DNA of 64,000 nucleotides from Chroococcidiopsis sp. CCMEE 29 (GCF_023558375.1 NZ_CP083761.1:1105001-1169000), one strand, 5' to 3'. Counted from the stretch's first letter, positions 28,972-39,210 are shown. A program made the numbers and translations. Notes: generated by a model from the sequence alone, not told the origin.

Positions 28972-30015
28972 TTACCCAGAAACCGCTACCGTAGCAGGTT
29001 GTAGCAAATTCTTTGCTATTAACAATTCTGCAACCTGGACTGCATTCAAGGCAGCACCTTTACGGATTTGGTCTCCACACAGCCAAAGTTCCAATCCGCA
29101 AGGATGAGAAATATCCTGACGGATTCGACCGACTAAAACTTCATCCCGACCTGTAGCTTCTATTGGCATGGGAAAGTAGTTTGCCTCCCAGTCTTCGACA
29201 ACTCGGACACCAGGAGCCTGACTGAGGATTTCCCTTGCCTCATCTACACTCAAAGGCTGCTCAAATTCTAGATTAATCGCTTCCGAGTGGGCTCTGAGTA
29301 CGGGAACCCGAACACATGTTGCCGTAATTCGCAACTGTGGAGCACCAAAAATTTTGCGCGTCTCGTTGACCATTTTCATTTCTTCCTCACAGTATCCCAG
29401 CTGGTTTAACGGGGAGTTGTGGGGAAATAAATTAAAAGCTAATGGATAAGGAAAAATTTCTGTTTCTGGTGTTTCTCCTTGTAATATGGCTTGCGCCTGG
29501 TTTTTAACTTCCTCCATTGCCCTAGCACCCGCTCCACTGGCAGATTGGTAGGTGGCGGCAATCAAACGTTGTACCCCTCTAACTTGATGGAGAGGCCAAA
29601 CTGCCACTGTCATCAAAATTGTGGTGCAGTTCGGATTAGCAATAATGCCTCGGTGTGCAGCAGCGGCTTGAGGATTCACTTCTGGAACAACTAAGGGAAC
29701 TTGCGGATCGAGGCGAAAGGCACTGGAGTTATCAATGACTACTGCACCAGCTGCTACAGCTTTTGGGGCAAAAGCCTTGGAAGTAGAACCACCTGCTGAA
29801 GCTAGCACCAGATCCACACTGTCAAACGAGCGATCGCCTACTGCTTCTACTGGTAAATCTTCACCCCCAAATCGCATCGTCCGTCCCGCACTGCGAGGCG
29901 ATGCTAAAAGCTTCAAATCAGCCAGGGGAAACTTACGGCTCTCTAGTAGTTCCAGCAATTCTGTGCCTACTGCACCCGTCGCTCCCAAAATGGCAACCCG
30001 ATAAGATTTGGTCAA
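28972..30015 (-). CDS. asd: Aspartate-semialdehyde dehydrogenase
   Basis: Asd reduces aspartyl phosphate to aspartate semialdehyde for lysine, threonine and methionine synthesis. Motifs are the Rossmann start [21 protein letters not shown], the catalytic Cys in [11 protein letters not shown], and the later [20 protein letters not shown] containing the acid-base His. A TTG at 30015 preceded by GGAGGAAGG is the likely start; a GTG at 30030 is in frame but overlaps the Shine-Dalgarno. First gene of asd-dapA-rnj, divergent from tig. Confidence 0.95.
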   Translation of the reverse strand: MTKSYRVAILGATGAVGTELLELLESRKFPLADLKLLASPRSAGRTMRFGGEDLPVEAVGDRSFDSVDLVLASAGGSTSKAFAPKAVAAGAVVIDNSSAFRLDPQVPLVVPEVNPQAAAAHRGIIANPNCTTILMTVAVWPLHQVRGVQRLIAATYQSASGAGARAMEEVKNQAQAILQGETPETEIFPYPLAFNLFPHNSPLNQLGYCEEEMKMVNETRKIFGAPQLRITATCVRVPVLRAHSEAINLEFEQPLSVDEAREILSQAPGVRVVEDWEANYFPMPIEATGRDEVLVGRIRQDISHPCGLELWLCGDQIRKGAALNAVQVAELLIAKNLLQPATVAVSG

Positions 30016-30030
30016 ATTTCCTTCCTCCAC

Positions 30031-30634
30031 CTAAAACGGTTCAATTAATTTCTTTGAAAGCTAAAAATAAATTATTGTTTAAGAGTATTAATATTCAACT
30101 GAAGTCCAGCTAATTAGATTACAATATCTATCCCATATTTCAAGCATTTGAAACAATTTTTATTAAGGAAGTAATTGATTTGCTGGTAGGAGCGGCAATT
30201 AGTCAGTTTAAGACAAGTTGGTTTTAAAATTTTAAACGAATTTAATAATTATCATCGCACACCGGTTCACGTCTTGTCAGAGAATCAAATATATAAAGTT
30301 AAAGGCAATGGGAGTTGCTAGAACTATAGATGTACTATCATTGCAGATACGGAAGCAAAAACAAGGTAGAGATCGCTTAGCATCCGCTATAGGCGATCGC
30401 ACCTGTTGGTCAGCGGTGAAGTACATTAGGTATCGGCAAATCGCGTTAGCGTTAGCCTCTAGTGCCAGAGTACAGCCCAACCAAACACTACTGCTTCAAT
30501 GCCCCCAGCTTGGGTGGCACAACAAGGATATCACGATGAAAGGGGCGAGGGGTGAGGGGCGAGGGGCGAGGAAATTCTCCCTGCTCTCCTACTCCTTAGA
30601 TCTTTTGAAAGTTGTCAGAAATTAAAACAGCAAA
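30031..30634. other. Divergent promoter region of asd and tig with heptamer repeats
   Basis: About 600 bp without a convincing gene. One open frame on the plus strand (30308-30625) runs through repeat sequence and has no family resemblance. GGGGCGA/GGGGTGA heptamers occupy 30541-30570, just before the tig Shine-Dalgarno region. A HIP1 site lies near 30393. Confidence 0.55.
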
Positions 30635-32077
30635 ATGAAAGTCACCCAGGAAAAACTTCCCGCTAGTCAGATTGGGCTGGAAATAGAAATTCCACCGGAA
30701 AAGTCCAAGCAGAGTTACGAGCAAGTCATTCAAAATTTTGCCCGTGCTGCCAACATTCCTGGGTTCCGTAAAGGTAAGGTACCTCGCCAGATCTTAATTC
30801 AGCAGCTAGGTGTGGCTCGAATTAAAGCAGCAGCTCTAGAAGACTTGTTGCAAAGTGGCATCACAGAAGCCCTCAAGCAAGAAGACATTAAAGCAATTGG
30901 TCAACCACAGCTACGCTCTTCGTTTGAGGAATTAGTAACCTCTTTTGAGCCAGGAAAACCGTTAACTTTTACAGCTGCTGTGGATGTCCAGCCGGAAGTA
31001 AATCTGTCACAGTACAGCGGCTTTCAAGTCCAGGCAGAGGAAGTAAAGTACGATCCGGCAAACGTCGAAAAAGTCTTGGAAGAGAATCGCTCAGAAATGG
31101 CGGCGTTGATTCCAGTGGAAGGACGCGCAGCTCAAATCGGCGATATCGCTGTAGTGGATTTTGCAGGATTGGTAAGTGAAGGCGAGGGGGAAGATCAACA
31201 GCCTCAGGAGATTCCTGGCGGACAGGCGACAGATTTTCAAGTGGAACTACAGGAAGGGCGATTTATTGAAGGCTTCATTGATGGCATTGTGGGGATGAAT
31301 CCGGGAGAAACAAAAGAAGTTTCAGCTAAGTTTCCAGAAGACTATCCCCAACAAGACTTAGCAGGTAAAGCCGCTGTATTCACAGTGACGCTAAAAGAGC
31401 TGAAGGAAAAAGAGCTGCCAGAACTGAATGATGATTTCGCGCAAGAAGTCAGCGAATTTGAAACGCTAGAAGAATTGCGCTCCTCCCTGGAATCTCGATT
31501 TAAAACAGAAGCTGAGCGCCAAACGAAAGCGAATAAGGAACAAGCGCTCACAGAGGAACTACTAAAACAGCTGGAAGTTGAATTGCCAGAAACCCTGATA
31601 GAGGAAGAAGTGGATGCATTGCTAACCCAAACAGCGGTACAGTTGAGTAGGCAGGGAATTGATATTAAGAAGCTGTTTACCCAGGAAATGATCCCCCAAC
31701 TGAGAGAGCGATCGCGTCCGGAGGCAATAGAACGGCTCAGGCGATCGCAAGCACTGCGAGAAGTGGCTAAACGTGAATCTCTTCAGGTTGAACCAGCAGC
31801 AGTTGAAGCACGGATCAAGGAGCTGATGGCAGAGTACTCCGGTCAAGACGTTGACATGAATAGGCTACAAGAGGTAGTCGAAGAAGAACTGCTGACAGAA
31901 AAAATCATGAGTTGGCTAGAAGAACACTCCACGATTGAACTCGTACCAACCGGTTCTCTAAAGCCATCTCAAGAGGAAACCCAAGAAGAAATTGTTGCTT
32001 CTGCCGATGAGAATGAAGCGTCTGATGTCAGCACTCCTGACAACCAAACAGACATAGAACCATCTGAGGCTGAATAA
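30635..32077 (+). CDS. tig: Trigger factor (ribosome-associated chaperone and PPIase)
   Basis: Trigger factor binds nascent chains at the ribosome exit. The 480-aa protein has the ribosome-binding domain with the signature loop (PGFRKGKVPRQIL). The FKBP-like PPIase domain lies at about 150-250 (IGDIAVVDFAGLV, FIEGFIDGIVGMNPGETKEV). The helical C-terminal chaperone domain is followed by an acidic tail rich in Glu, Ser and Asp. It is followed by clpP and clpX on the same strand, the tig-clpP-clpX order seen in many bacteria. A repeat tract separates tig from clpP. Confidence 0.96.
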   Translation: MKVTQEKLPASQIGLEIEIPPEKSKQSYEQVIQNFARAANIPGFRKGKVPRQILIQQLGVARIKAAALEDLLQSGITEALKQEDIKAIGQPQLRSSFEELVTSFEPGKPLTFTAAVDVQPEVNLSQYSGFQVQAEEVKYDPANVEKVLEENRSEMAALIPVEGRAAQIGDIAVVDFAGLVSEGEGEDQQPQEIPGGQATDFQVELQEGRFIEGFIDGIVGMNPGETKEVSAKFPEDYPQQDLAGKAAVFTVTLKELKEKELPELNDDFAQEVSEFETLEELRSSLESRFKTEAERQTKANKEQALTEELLKQLEVELPETLIEEEVDALLTQTAVQLSRQGIDIKKLFTQEMIPQLRERSRPEAIERLRRSQALREVAKRESLQVEPAAVEARIKELMAEYSGQDVDMNRLQEVVEEELLTEKIMSWLEEHSTIELVPTGSLKPSQEETQEEIVASADENEASDVSTPDNQTDIEPSEAE

Positions 32078-32081
32078 TCAG

Positions 32082-32215
32082 GGAGCAGGGAGTGCAGGGG
32101 GAGCAGGGGGAGCAGGGGGAGAAATTCCCCATGTCACCGCGTCACCGCGTCACCGTGTCCTCTTCATCTTCCTTGCCCCACTCTTCGAGAAGCCGCTTGC
32201 GCGTCTACGTCCCTC
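32082..32215. repeat. Tandem nonamer and octamer repeats downstream of tig
   Basis: The tract contains AGCAGGGGG nonamers (about 32090-32120) and GTCACCGC octamers (32134-32160), the same unit types seen at 4610-4650 and 9873-9940. They begin about 5 nt after the tig stop codon. They would lie in the tig 3' UTR. Confidence 0.8.
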
Positions 32216-32355
32216 GCCCCTCATCAAGCGGCAGTTGGTTCCAAAACAGATAAGGCATAATAGTTTACAGATAGCGGATGAAAGTGATTTGTTTTGCTGC
32301 CAATAGGCATAGCCAGCTGCACCGCGTTTAGTTGCACTTCTGAAAAATTAGTTAT

Positions 32356-33048
32356 ATGCTCTTATCCCAATCGTCAAATCAATCAATCAGCAGTTTGCAT
32401 CACCTGGAAGTAAACTCACTCTGTCCCAGCAATATTCTTCCTATGGTCGTAGAACAGTCTGGCATGGGGGAACGAGCCTTTGATATTTACTCCCGGTTAC
32501 TGAGAGAGCGAATTGTATTCCTGGGAACCCCTGTAGATGATAATGTTGCCGACTCAATTGTCGCCCAGCTATTGTTCTTAGATGCCGAAGACCCAGAAAA
32601 GGACATCCAGCTATACATCAATTCTCCAGGTGGTTCAGTTACAGCAGGAATGGCGATCTATGACACAATGCAACAGATTCGCCCTAATGTTGTTACTATT
32701 TGTTTTGGATTAGCCGCTAGTATGGGAGCCTTTCTGTTAGCAAGTGGAGCAGCGGGTAAGCGCATGTCTCTACCTAGTGCTCGGATCATGATTCATCAAC
32801 CACTCGGTGGCGCTCAAGGACAAGCAGTTGACATCGAAATTCAAGCCAAAGAAATTCTTTATCATAAACGTAGGTTGAATGAACTGCTGGCTCAGCATAC
32901 GGGAAAGCCACTGGAGAGAATAGAAGCCGATACTGAACGAGATTTCTTTATGTCGGCAGTAGAGGCGAAAGATTATGGTTTGATCGATCAAGTCATTTCC
33001 CGACAAAATCTCCCCAAAGCGGGCGAACCGTTAACCACAGTGAAATAA
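32356..33048 (+). CDS. clpP: ATP-dependent Clp protease proteolytic subunit
   Basis: ClpP forms the tetradecameric serine protease chamber used with ClpX. The catalytic triad is Ser122 ([11 protein letters not shown]), His147 ([10 protein letters not shown]) and Asp196 ([10 protein letters not shown]), numbered from the ATG at 32356. The first 29 residues are not family sequence; an in-frame ATG at 32443 ([17 protein letters not shown]) is an alternative start. clpX follows 9 nt later, so the two are cotranscribed. Confidence 0.96.
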   Translation: MLLSQSSNQSISSLHHLEVNSLCPSNILPMVVEQSGMGERAFDIYSRLLRERIVFLGTPVDDNVADSIVAQLLFLDAEDPEKDIQLYINSPGGSVTAGMAIYDTMQQIRPNVVTICFGLAASMGAFLLASGAAGKRMSLPSARIMIHQPLGGAQGQAVDIEIQAKEILYHKRRLNELLAQHTGKPLERIEADTERDFFMSAVEAKDYGLIDQVISRQNLPKAGEPLTTVK

Positions 33049-33057
33049 GAGGCAGGT

Positions 33058-34398
33058 ATGTCTAAGTACGACTCCCATTTAAAATGTTCGTTTTGTGGCA
33101 AGTCACAAGAGCAGGTGCGTAAGTTGATTGCCGGACCGGGAGTCTACATCTGCGACGAGTGCGTTGACTTGTGTAATGAAATTTTAGATGAGGAATTACT
33201 GGATTCAAATAGTGCTGCAACCCAACAGCCACAGCGATCGGAACCTCCTCAAAAGCGACGCAACCGCTCTGCCGATATTTCATTAACTCAGATTCCCAAG
33301 CCACGAGAAATTAAAGAGCATCTAGACGAACACGTCATTGGTCAAGAAGAGGCAAAAAAAGTTCTCTCAGTCGCTGTTTACAACCACTACAAGCGCCTGA
33401 GCTTGGTTCAGCCTAAAACGAATGGCAAAGCAGCTCAGGATGACGTAGTAGAGCTGCAAAAGTCGAACATCCTACTAATTGGACCAACTGGTTGCGGTAA
33501 GACTCTCTTAGCACAAACCCTAGCAAAAATCCTGGATGTGCCTTTTGCTGTAGCCGATGCCACAACCCTTACAGAAGCAGGCTACGTTGGAGAAGATGTA
33601 GAAAATATTTTGCTCAGGCTGCTTCAGGTTGCTGACTTAGATGTAGAGGAGGCGCAACGCGGCATTATCTACATTGATGAAATAGATAAGATTGCCCGTA
33701 AGAGCGAAAACCCTTCTATTACTAGGGATGTTTCTGGGGAAGGAGTACAGCAAGCGCTGCTGAAGATGTTGGAGGGAACAATCGCTAATGTTCCTCCTCA
33801 AGGAGGGCGTAAACATCCCTATCAAGACTGTATTCAAATTGATACAAGCAATATTCTCTTTATCTGCGGTGGCGCTTTTGTTGGTCTAGAAAAGGTAGTT
33901 GAGCAGCGCGTTGGTAAAAAGTCAATGGGCTTTATTCAACCGGGCGAAGGGCAATCTAAGGAAAAGCGAACGGCAGATATTCTCAGGAGCTTGGAGCCGG
34001 ATGACTTGGTCAAGTTTGGCATGATTCCAGAGTTCATTGGGCGAGTACCAATGGTGGCGGTAGTAGATCCGCTAGACGAGGAAGCACTGATGGCAATTTT
34101 GACCCAACCTCGGAGTGCACTAGTGAAGCAGTATCAGAAGCTGCTGAAAATGGATAATGTGCAGTTGGAGTTTAAATCAGAGGCCCTCAAAGCGATCGCC
34201 CAAGAAGCTTATCGGCGCAAAACAGGTGCTAGGGCGCTACGTGGAATTGTAGAAGAACTAATGCTGGAGGTGATGTACGAGTTGCCATCTCGTAAGGATG
34301 TGACCCTCTGCACAGTGACACGAGAGATGGTGGAAAAGCGTTCAACAGCCGAACTTATCCTGCATCCCTCCTCACTACCCAAGCCAGAATCGGCGTAA
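33058..34398 (+). CDS. clpX: ATP-dependent Clp protease ATP-binding subunit ClpX
   Basis: ClpX unfolds substrates and feeds ClpP. The 446-aa protein has the N-terminal zinc-binding domain with four cysteines ([13 protein letters not shown] and [10 protein letters not shown]). The AAA+ core has Walker A GPTGCGKT, the pore loop GYVGED, Walker [11 protein letters not shown] and the [13 protein letters not shown] region. The C-terminal small domain is complete. It lies 9 nt after clpP. Confidence 0.98.
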   Translation: MSKYDSHLKCSFCGKSQEQVRKLIAGPGVYICDECVDLCNEILDEELLDSNSAATQQPQRSEPPQKRRNRSADISLTQIPKPREIKEHLDEHVIGQEEAKKVLSVAVYNHYKRLSLVQPKTNGKAAQDDVVELQKSNILLIGPTGCGKTLLAQTLAKILDVPFAVADATTLTEAGYVGEDVENILLRLLQVADLDVEEAQRGIIYIDEIDKIARKSENPSITRDVSGEGVQQALLKMLEGTIANVPPQGGRKHPYQDCIQIDTSNILFICGGAFVGLEKVVEQRVGKKSMGFIQPGEGQSKEKRTADILRSLEPDDLVKFGMIPEFIGRVPMVAVVDPLDEEALMAILTQPRSALVKQYQKLLKMDNVQLEFKSEALKAIAQEAYRRKTGARALRGIVEELMLEVMYELPSRKDVTLCTVTREMVEKRSTAELILHPSSLPKPESA

Positions 34399-34443
34399 AG
34401 GGATCAGGAGTTAATCCAAAACTCAAAACTCAAAACTATTCTG

Positions 34444-35358
34444 ATGCCTTACATTTCAGTTCGTGGCACTGAGCATTACTACGAGTGGATTCGCACACCT
34501 GGATCTTCTCAGCAGAAGCCAATCATGGTGTTTATCCACGGGTGGGCTGGCTCAGACCGATATTGGCAAAGTACCGCTAATGCCCTTTCAGAGCAATTTG
34601 ATTGCTTGCTATATGATATGCGGGGATTTGGGCGATCGCGTGGCAGAGCGACTTTGCCAGAGGCTAGCCTCTCCGTAGCTGACACGGAGCTACCGCCAGC
34701 AAAATCAGAGGCAATAGCGGAGTTAACTTATGAAATAGAGGAGTATGCTGAAGACCTAGCGGTGTTGCTAGATGTATTGCAGGTGGAGCGGGTTTACCTC
34801 AATGCCCATTCAATGGGAGCATCTGTTGCCACATTCTTTCTCAACCGCTATCCAGCGCGAATAGAACGAGCGATTCTCACCTGTAGTGGCGTTTTTGAGT
34901 ATGACGAAAAGGCATTTACTGCCTTTCATAAGTTTGGTGGCTACGTAGTCAAATTTCGTCCCAAGTGGCTCAGCAAAATCCCCTTTGTCGATCGGATGTT
35001 TATGGCGCGATTTTTGCATTGTTCCATACCAGCTGCCGAACGCCGTGCTTTCCTAGAGGATTTTTTGGTGGCAGATTACGAAGCAGCTTTAGGCACCATT
35101 TTTACTTCTGTCAGCAAGACAGCAGCCGAGGTGATGCCACAGGAGTTTGCTAAGTTAACAGTGCCGACGCTGATAGTGGCTGGCGAATACGACAAGATTA
35201 TCCCAGCTGAAATGGGTTGTCAGGCAGCAGCACTGAATGACAAGGTTGAGTTTACTGTAATTCCTAAGACTGCTCACTTCCCAATGCTGGAAGACCCCGC
35301 TACTTATTTGCAGCGGGTGCGTGAGTTCTTGCAGCTACCTGCCTTAACTAGGGACTAG
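34444..35358 (+). CDS. Alpha/beta hydrolase
   Basis: This 304-aa alpha/beta-hydrolase has the oxyanion region FIHGWAGSDRYW, a nucleophile elbow AHSMGAS (Ser), a catalytic Asp candidate in VAGEYDKIIP and the His in PKTAHFPMLEDP. A cap insertion follows the DMRGFGRSRG segment. Substrate cannot be told from sequence. It starts 45 nt after clpX, across an AAAACTC heptamer repeat, and overlaps the convergent nitroreductase by 11 bp. Confidence 0.88.
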   Translation: MPYISVRGTEHYYEWIRTPGSSQQKPIMVFIHGWAGSDRYWQSTANALSEQFDCLLYDMRGFGRSRGRATLPEASLSVADTELPPAKSEAIAELTYEIEEYAEDLAVLLDVLQVERVYLNAHSMGASVATFFLNRYPARIERAILTCSGVFEYDEKAFTAFHKFGGYVVKFRPKWLSKIPFVDRMFMARFLHCSIPAAERRAFLEDFLVADYEAALGTIFTSVSKTAAEVMPQEFAKLTVPTLIVAGEYDKIIPAEMGCQAAALNDKVEFTVIPKTAHFPMLEDPATYLQRVREFLQLPALTRD

Positions 35359-36028
35359 AAGAAAGAGAAAATGCTTGCCCGTAGCTTTCACTAAAGCAGA
35401 CTTGGTCGAGGCTGAAGCGTCCGCCATACTGTTTGAACGGTTCAGCTGCATAGCCTAAGGCTAGTAAACAGCACACATCCACTTCAGCAGCAATATTGAA
35501 AGCCTCTTTGATTTGAGCTGTGCTAAATTCTTCCATCGGGCAGCTGTCCACACCCAAATTCTTAGCGACAATCATTATGTGAGCCACAGCTAGCATCGTA
35601 TGCCGGTTAGTCCAGGCTTCAATTGACTCAAAGCTAGGGTGGTTTTCAAAAAATGGGGGAACTTGCGATCGCATGTAATCGGCATAGTCATCATTGATCG
35701 CTCCGGCTTCCCTGCCCAACTGAATGACTGATTCAATATTTTCCATTTGACCTACGCGGCGATCGCCACAGCAAATCAAAACGACAGGCGCTTCTCCTAC
35801 TTGACGCTGGTTAAAGGCACAAGCTTTAAGCTTATCTTTATTTTGTTGCTCCTGAACAACAATAAAGCGCCAGGGCTGTAGGTTATAGCCTGATGGTGCC
35901 CGCACTCCCAGTTGGAGAATTTGCTGCAAAACTGCTTGTGTAATTGCCTCAGAGTGGAAAGCTCTGGCAGCACGGCGCTGCTCGATTGCTGCTTTCAAAC
36001 CAGTGGAAGGTTGCATTTCTACTGTCAT
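35348..36028 (-). CDS. Nitroreductase family protein
   Basis: This FMN-dependent nitroreductase-fold protein (about 226 aa) is recognised from the N-terminal AIEQRRAARAFHSEAI, the FMN loop RAPSGYNLQPWRFIVV and the C-terminal NLGVDSCPMEEF and CCLLALGYAAE. Such enzymes reduce nitroaromatics, quinones or related compounds using NAD(P)H; the physiological substrate is unknown. ATG at 36028 is used; a GTG six bases upstream is possible. Confidence 0.88.
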   Translation of the reverse strand: MTVEMQPSTGLKAAIEQRRAARAFHSEAITQAVLQQILQLGVRAPSGYNLQPWRFIVVQEQQNKDKLKACAFNQRQVGEAPVVLICCGDRRVGQMENIESVIQLGREAGAINDDYADYMRSQVPPFFENHPSFESIEAWTNRHTMLAVAHIMIVAKNLGVDSCPMEEFSTAQIKEAFNIAAEVDVCCLLALGYAAEPFKQYGGRFSLDQVCFSESYGQAFSLSSSP

Positions 36029-36139
36029 TGTCACTTGTTAAGGAGTCAGAGGTCAGGGAAGCTTGCAGAAAATTCCAAGCAGCAACAGCGTCAAAAGTAT
36101 ATTATAGAAAAACTTCGTGAACAACCTCGACCATAGGCT

Positions 36140-37120
36140 TCAATCTAAACCTAGTTCGCGTTTGAGCAAATTAATTGACTCTTTACCGATAAAACTGTCA
36201 CAGCGAATCAGCTTGGGGGGACGAATAATGTCTTCTCTTGCCGCTTGCACAGCTGCTTCCACCGTAGCAAAACTTGCATAATCGCTGATAATCAGATAGG
36301 CGCTTTTCACAAGAGTAGTCAGTTTGTAGGTATCTCCTGACTGCGCCGTCTTCACGAGCAGTTCATCCCCCCGCAGACTGTAGACGATCGCTTCTGCTGC
36401 ACGGAGAATACCCGAGCCTCGGCTGACGATTCCAACACAGCTGTTTTTAGGTAATTTTTTCAGCAGTTCGAGTTCTTGGGCGTAATCGTAGATGTCAACG
36501 GGGATGACACGGACTGATTTAGGAGCGGCGATCGCTTCTGCTTGACCAATAAAATACCGAGTCGCTACCACTGTACCAGAGGAAGTTTGCTCTAGCACTT
36601 GCGCTAGTTCCTCGATCGGCACCAGCTGCACCATGATCCCCAAAGATTGTTCCAATTCATCAACCATTAACTTTCCACTACCGATGTCCTCGGCTGGAAC
36701 CGTAACTAATACCCGTGCACTACAGCGCAATCGCCAGTCAATTTCAGCTAAAAATAGCTCACGCGCCTGTTTGAGTGAGCAACCTTGTTTGAGTAGCTCA
36801 TCCAGGCTTTGCTGCACAATCTTGTCGGCTTGGGGATATTTTTCCAGGATGGGGACTGGAGTAGGGTTTCGCCTTGGTAGCTGAGCACGAACATATATGC
36901 CCGATCCAGCGAGACTCTCTACAAGTCCATCCTCCTCTAGCTGGCGGTATACCTTGCTGATAGTATTGCGGTGTAGACCAGTCTGCATTGCCAACGCTCG
37001 CGTACTAGGTAAACGATGCCCAGGCGGAAATTGCCGAGAAGCGATCGCAAACCGGATTTGATTCAACAACTGAGTTGAAGCGGGAATTTCGCTGTCTGGC
37101 TGAATGCGAAACTGAACCAT
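36140..37120 (-). CDS. GntR family transcriptional regulator
   Basis: The N-terminal winged helix is typical GntR (QLLNQIRFAIASRQFPPGHRLPSTRALA, GLHRNTISKVYRQLEEDGLVES). The C-terminal 200 residues are not an aminotransferase fusion. They resemble a small effector-binding domain with PVDIYDYAQELELLKKLP and a repeated hydrophobic core. The ATG at 37120 has a strong GGAGGT 6 nt upstream and is chosen over a TTG at 37153. It is divergent from the dienelactone hydrolase gene, which it may regulate. Confidence 0.85.
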   Translation of the reverse strand: MVQFRIQPDSEIPASTQLLNQIRFAIASRQFPPGHRLPSTRALAMQTGLHRNTISKVYRQLEEDGLVESLAGSGIYVRAQLPRRNPTPVPILEKYPQADKIVQQSLDELLKQGCSLKQARELFLAEIDWRLRCSARVLVTVPAEDIGSGKLMVDELEQSLGIMVQLVPIEELAQVLEQTSSGTVVATRYFIGQAEAIAAPKSVRVIPVDIYDYAQELELLKKLPKNSCVGIVSRGSGILRAAEAIVYSLRGDELLVKTAQSGDTYKLTTLVKSAYLIISDYASFATVEAAVQAAREDIIRPPKLIRCDSFIGKESINLLKRELGLD

Positions 37121-37310
37121 CACCAAACCTCCAAGGCAAGCTCTCTGCGCCAATAGACCAGATAAATAATTTATCTCTTAATCATGAATTTAAAATTTAC
37201 AGGGAAAATTTCTGCAATCGAGCTACGGACAGTCGTAATTTAATCGTGTACAGCATCTCGATATTGCCACAGATATATCTTAGAATCTCACGACAATCAT
37301 AAAAATCATC

Positions 37311-38072
37311 ATGGCTAAGCTAGAGATTCGCACAACTGACGTCAAAGTTCCCACCACAGATGTGGAAATTGCAGCTTATATGGCAGCGCCAGTTGGTGAA
37401 GGGTTTTACCCAGGAATTGTGGTGTTGCAGGAAATTTTTGGTGTTAATGCTCACATTCGAGAGGTGACGGAACGGATAGCAAAACTTGGGTATGTGGCGA
37501 TCGCCCCCGCACTCTTTCAACGCCTTGCCCCTGGTTTTGAAACTGGCTATAACCCAAAAGATATTGAAATTGGCAGGAAATACGCTTGGCAGCAAACTAA
37601 GGCATCAGAACTACTGAGTGATATCCAAGCTACAATTGACTACCTCAAACAACAGCCCCAGGTGAAACAAGATGCCTTTGGCTGCATCGGCTTTTGCTTT
37701 GGTGGTCATGTTGCTTACCTAGCTGCTACCCTACCCGATCTCAAAGCTACAGCTTCTTTCTACGGGGCTAGAATTACTACCGAGACCCCAGGCGGCGGTT
37801 CGCCTACCATCTCTCGGACACCAGAAATCACTGGCACCCTCTACGCCTTCTTTGGGAAGGAAGATACCAGCATCCCTGCTGAACAAGTAGACCAAATTGA
37901 GGCAGAGCTAGAGAAAAACCACATTTCCCATCGCGTCTTTCGCTACGATGGAGCAGACCATGGTTTTTTCTGTAACCATCGCGCTAGCTATAATCCTGAA
38001 GCCGCTGCTGATGCTTGGGAGCAAGTGAAACAGCTATTTAAAGCAGGGGTCAGGGGTCAGGGGTCAGGATGA
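37311..38072 (+). CDS. Dienelactone hydrolase family protein
   Basis: This alpha/beta-hydrolase of the dienelactone hydrolase family has the nucleophile Cys in GCIGFCFGGHVAYLAA, the acid in FFGKEDTSIP and the His in DGADHGFFCNHR. Related enzymes hydrolyse dienelactone or other esters. The last nine residues (GVRGQGSG region) are encoded by GGGGTCA heptamer repeats that have run into the gene, so the native C-terminus was probably near QLFKA. The start ATG is at 37311. Confidence 0.9.
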   Translation: MAKLEIRTTDVKVPTTDVEIAAYMAAPVGEGFYPGIVVLQEIFGVNAHIREVTERIAKLGYVAIAPALFQRLAPGFETGYNPKDIEIGRKYAWQQTKASELLSDIQATIDYLKQQPQVKQDAFGCIGFCFGGHVAYLAATLPDLKATASFYGARITTETPGGGSPTISRTPEITGTLYAFFGKEDTSIPAEQVDQIEAELEKNHISHRVFRYDGADHGFFCNHRASYNPEAAADAWEQVKQLFKAGVRGQGSG

Positions 38073-38140
38073 AGGCTGAAGGCTGAAGGCTGAATTTCCA
38101 CTTCATACTTCATACTTCATCCTTTACACTTCATACTTTT
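38040..38140. repeat. Three adjacent heptamer repeat families
   Basis: GGGGTCA units (38046-38068), then GAAGGCT units (38071-38091), then CTTCATA units (38101-38123) with a further variant copy. Each has period 7 and about three copies. The first family encodes the end of the preceding protein, the others fill the gap before the S1-domain gene. Confidence 0.9.
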
Positions 38141-38204
38141 ATTGCTTTCCCTGCTTTCCATCACGCCTCCCTCTTTTGTCAAATTGCAACTTTTATTAAC
38201 CATC

Positions 38205-39107
38205 ATGAATTCCCAATCTCAACCTTCTGAAGCCGCCAATTCATCGTTTTCAATGGACGATTTTGCCAAAGCTCTTGAACAACATGACTACCAGTTTCAA
38301 AAAGGACAGGTGGTGCGCGGCAAGGTTTTCCAATATGAAAGCGATGGCGCATATGTTGATATTGGTGGCAAGTCTGCAGCTTTTGTACCGCTAATGGAGG
38401 CTTCGTTGAAATCGGTAACAGACTTGTCTGTCGTGTTACCGCTACAGGAAGAGCTTGACTTTCTAATTATCCGAGATCAAGATGCAGAAGGTCAGGTGAC
38501 GCTTTCACGCCGTCAGTTAGAAATTCAGCAAATTTGGGAGAATTTGGCTGAAATGCAGGAAAATAGCCAGACATTACAGGTACGTGTGACCGGTGTGAAT
38601 AAAGGCGGTGTCACAGTGGATGTGCAGGGTGTGCGAGGCTTTATCCCGCGATCGCATTTAGTTGAGCGTGACGACTTAGAATCTTTAAAAGGTCAAACCT
38701 TAGCTGCCAGCTTTTTGGAAGTTGACCGCAGCAACAATAAACTTGTGCTTTCCAATCGTTTGGCAACTCGTTCTAGCAACTTCAGCCAGTTAGAATTAGG
38801 TCAGCTAGTAGAAGGCAAAGTTACTGGCAGCAAGCCTTTTGGTGTTTTCGTCGATCTGGATGGTGTTAGTGGTTTGCTGCACATCAAGCAAGTGAGCCAA
38901 AACTTTATTGAATCTCTGCCATCGCTGTTTCAAGTCGGTCAGACACTAAAGGCTGTGATTATCGACCTAGATGAAGGCAAAGGCAGAATTTCTCTTTCTA
39001 CGCGGGTTTTAGAGAATTACCCCGGTGAGATGATCGAGAACATGGAAGAAGTAATGGCAAACGCCGAGGCGCGTGCTAGTCGAGCCAAACAAAAAGTGTC
39101 TGAATAG
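38205..39107 (+). CDS. S1 RNA-binding domain protein (ribosomal protein S1-like)
   Basis: This protein of about 300 aa has three S1 domains in series: KGQVVRGKVFQYESDGAYVDIGGKSAAFVP, then LQVRVTGVNKGGVTVDVQGVRGFIPRSHL, then LGQLVEGKVTGSKPFGVFVDLDGVSGLLH. Cyanobacteria have a second, shorter S1 (Rps1b) of this length besides the main Rps1; this gene fits that class. It binds RNA, probably at the ribosome. ATG at 38205 (MNSQSQPSE) is chosen; upstream residues from 38142 are repeat-derived. Confidence 0.9.
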   Translation: MNSQSQPSEAANSSFSMDDFAKALEQHDYQFQKGQVVRGKVFQYESDGAYVDIGGKSAAFVPLMEASLKSVTDLSVVLPLQEELDFLIIRDQDAEGQVTLSRRQLEIQQIWENLAEMQENSQTLQVRVTGVNKGGVTVDVQGVRGFIPRSHLVERDDLESLKGQTLAASFLEVDRSNNKLVLSNRLATRSSNFSQLELGQLVEGKVTGSKPFGVFVDLDGVSGLLHIKQVSQNFIESLPSLFQVGQTLKAVIIDLDEGKGRISLSTRVLENYPGEMIENMEEVMANAEARASRAKQKVSE

Positions 39108-39210
39108 TTGTTAAAACATAGCTCTATTGGGATTTCGGGGAGCTAGGCAAGCAGAATTTCCATTCAAAGAAATTTGCATGCTTTACGTCAGAAGGGTCGC
39201 TGTTAGTGGC

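Noticed and set aside
30308-30625. Plus-strand frame of 105 codons before tig
   Set aside because: Its second half is translated GGGGCGA repeat and the first half shows no family signal.
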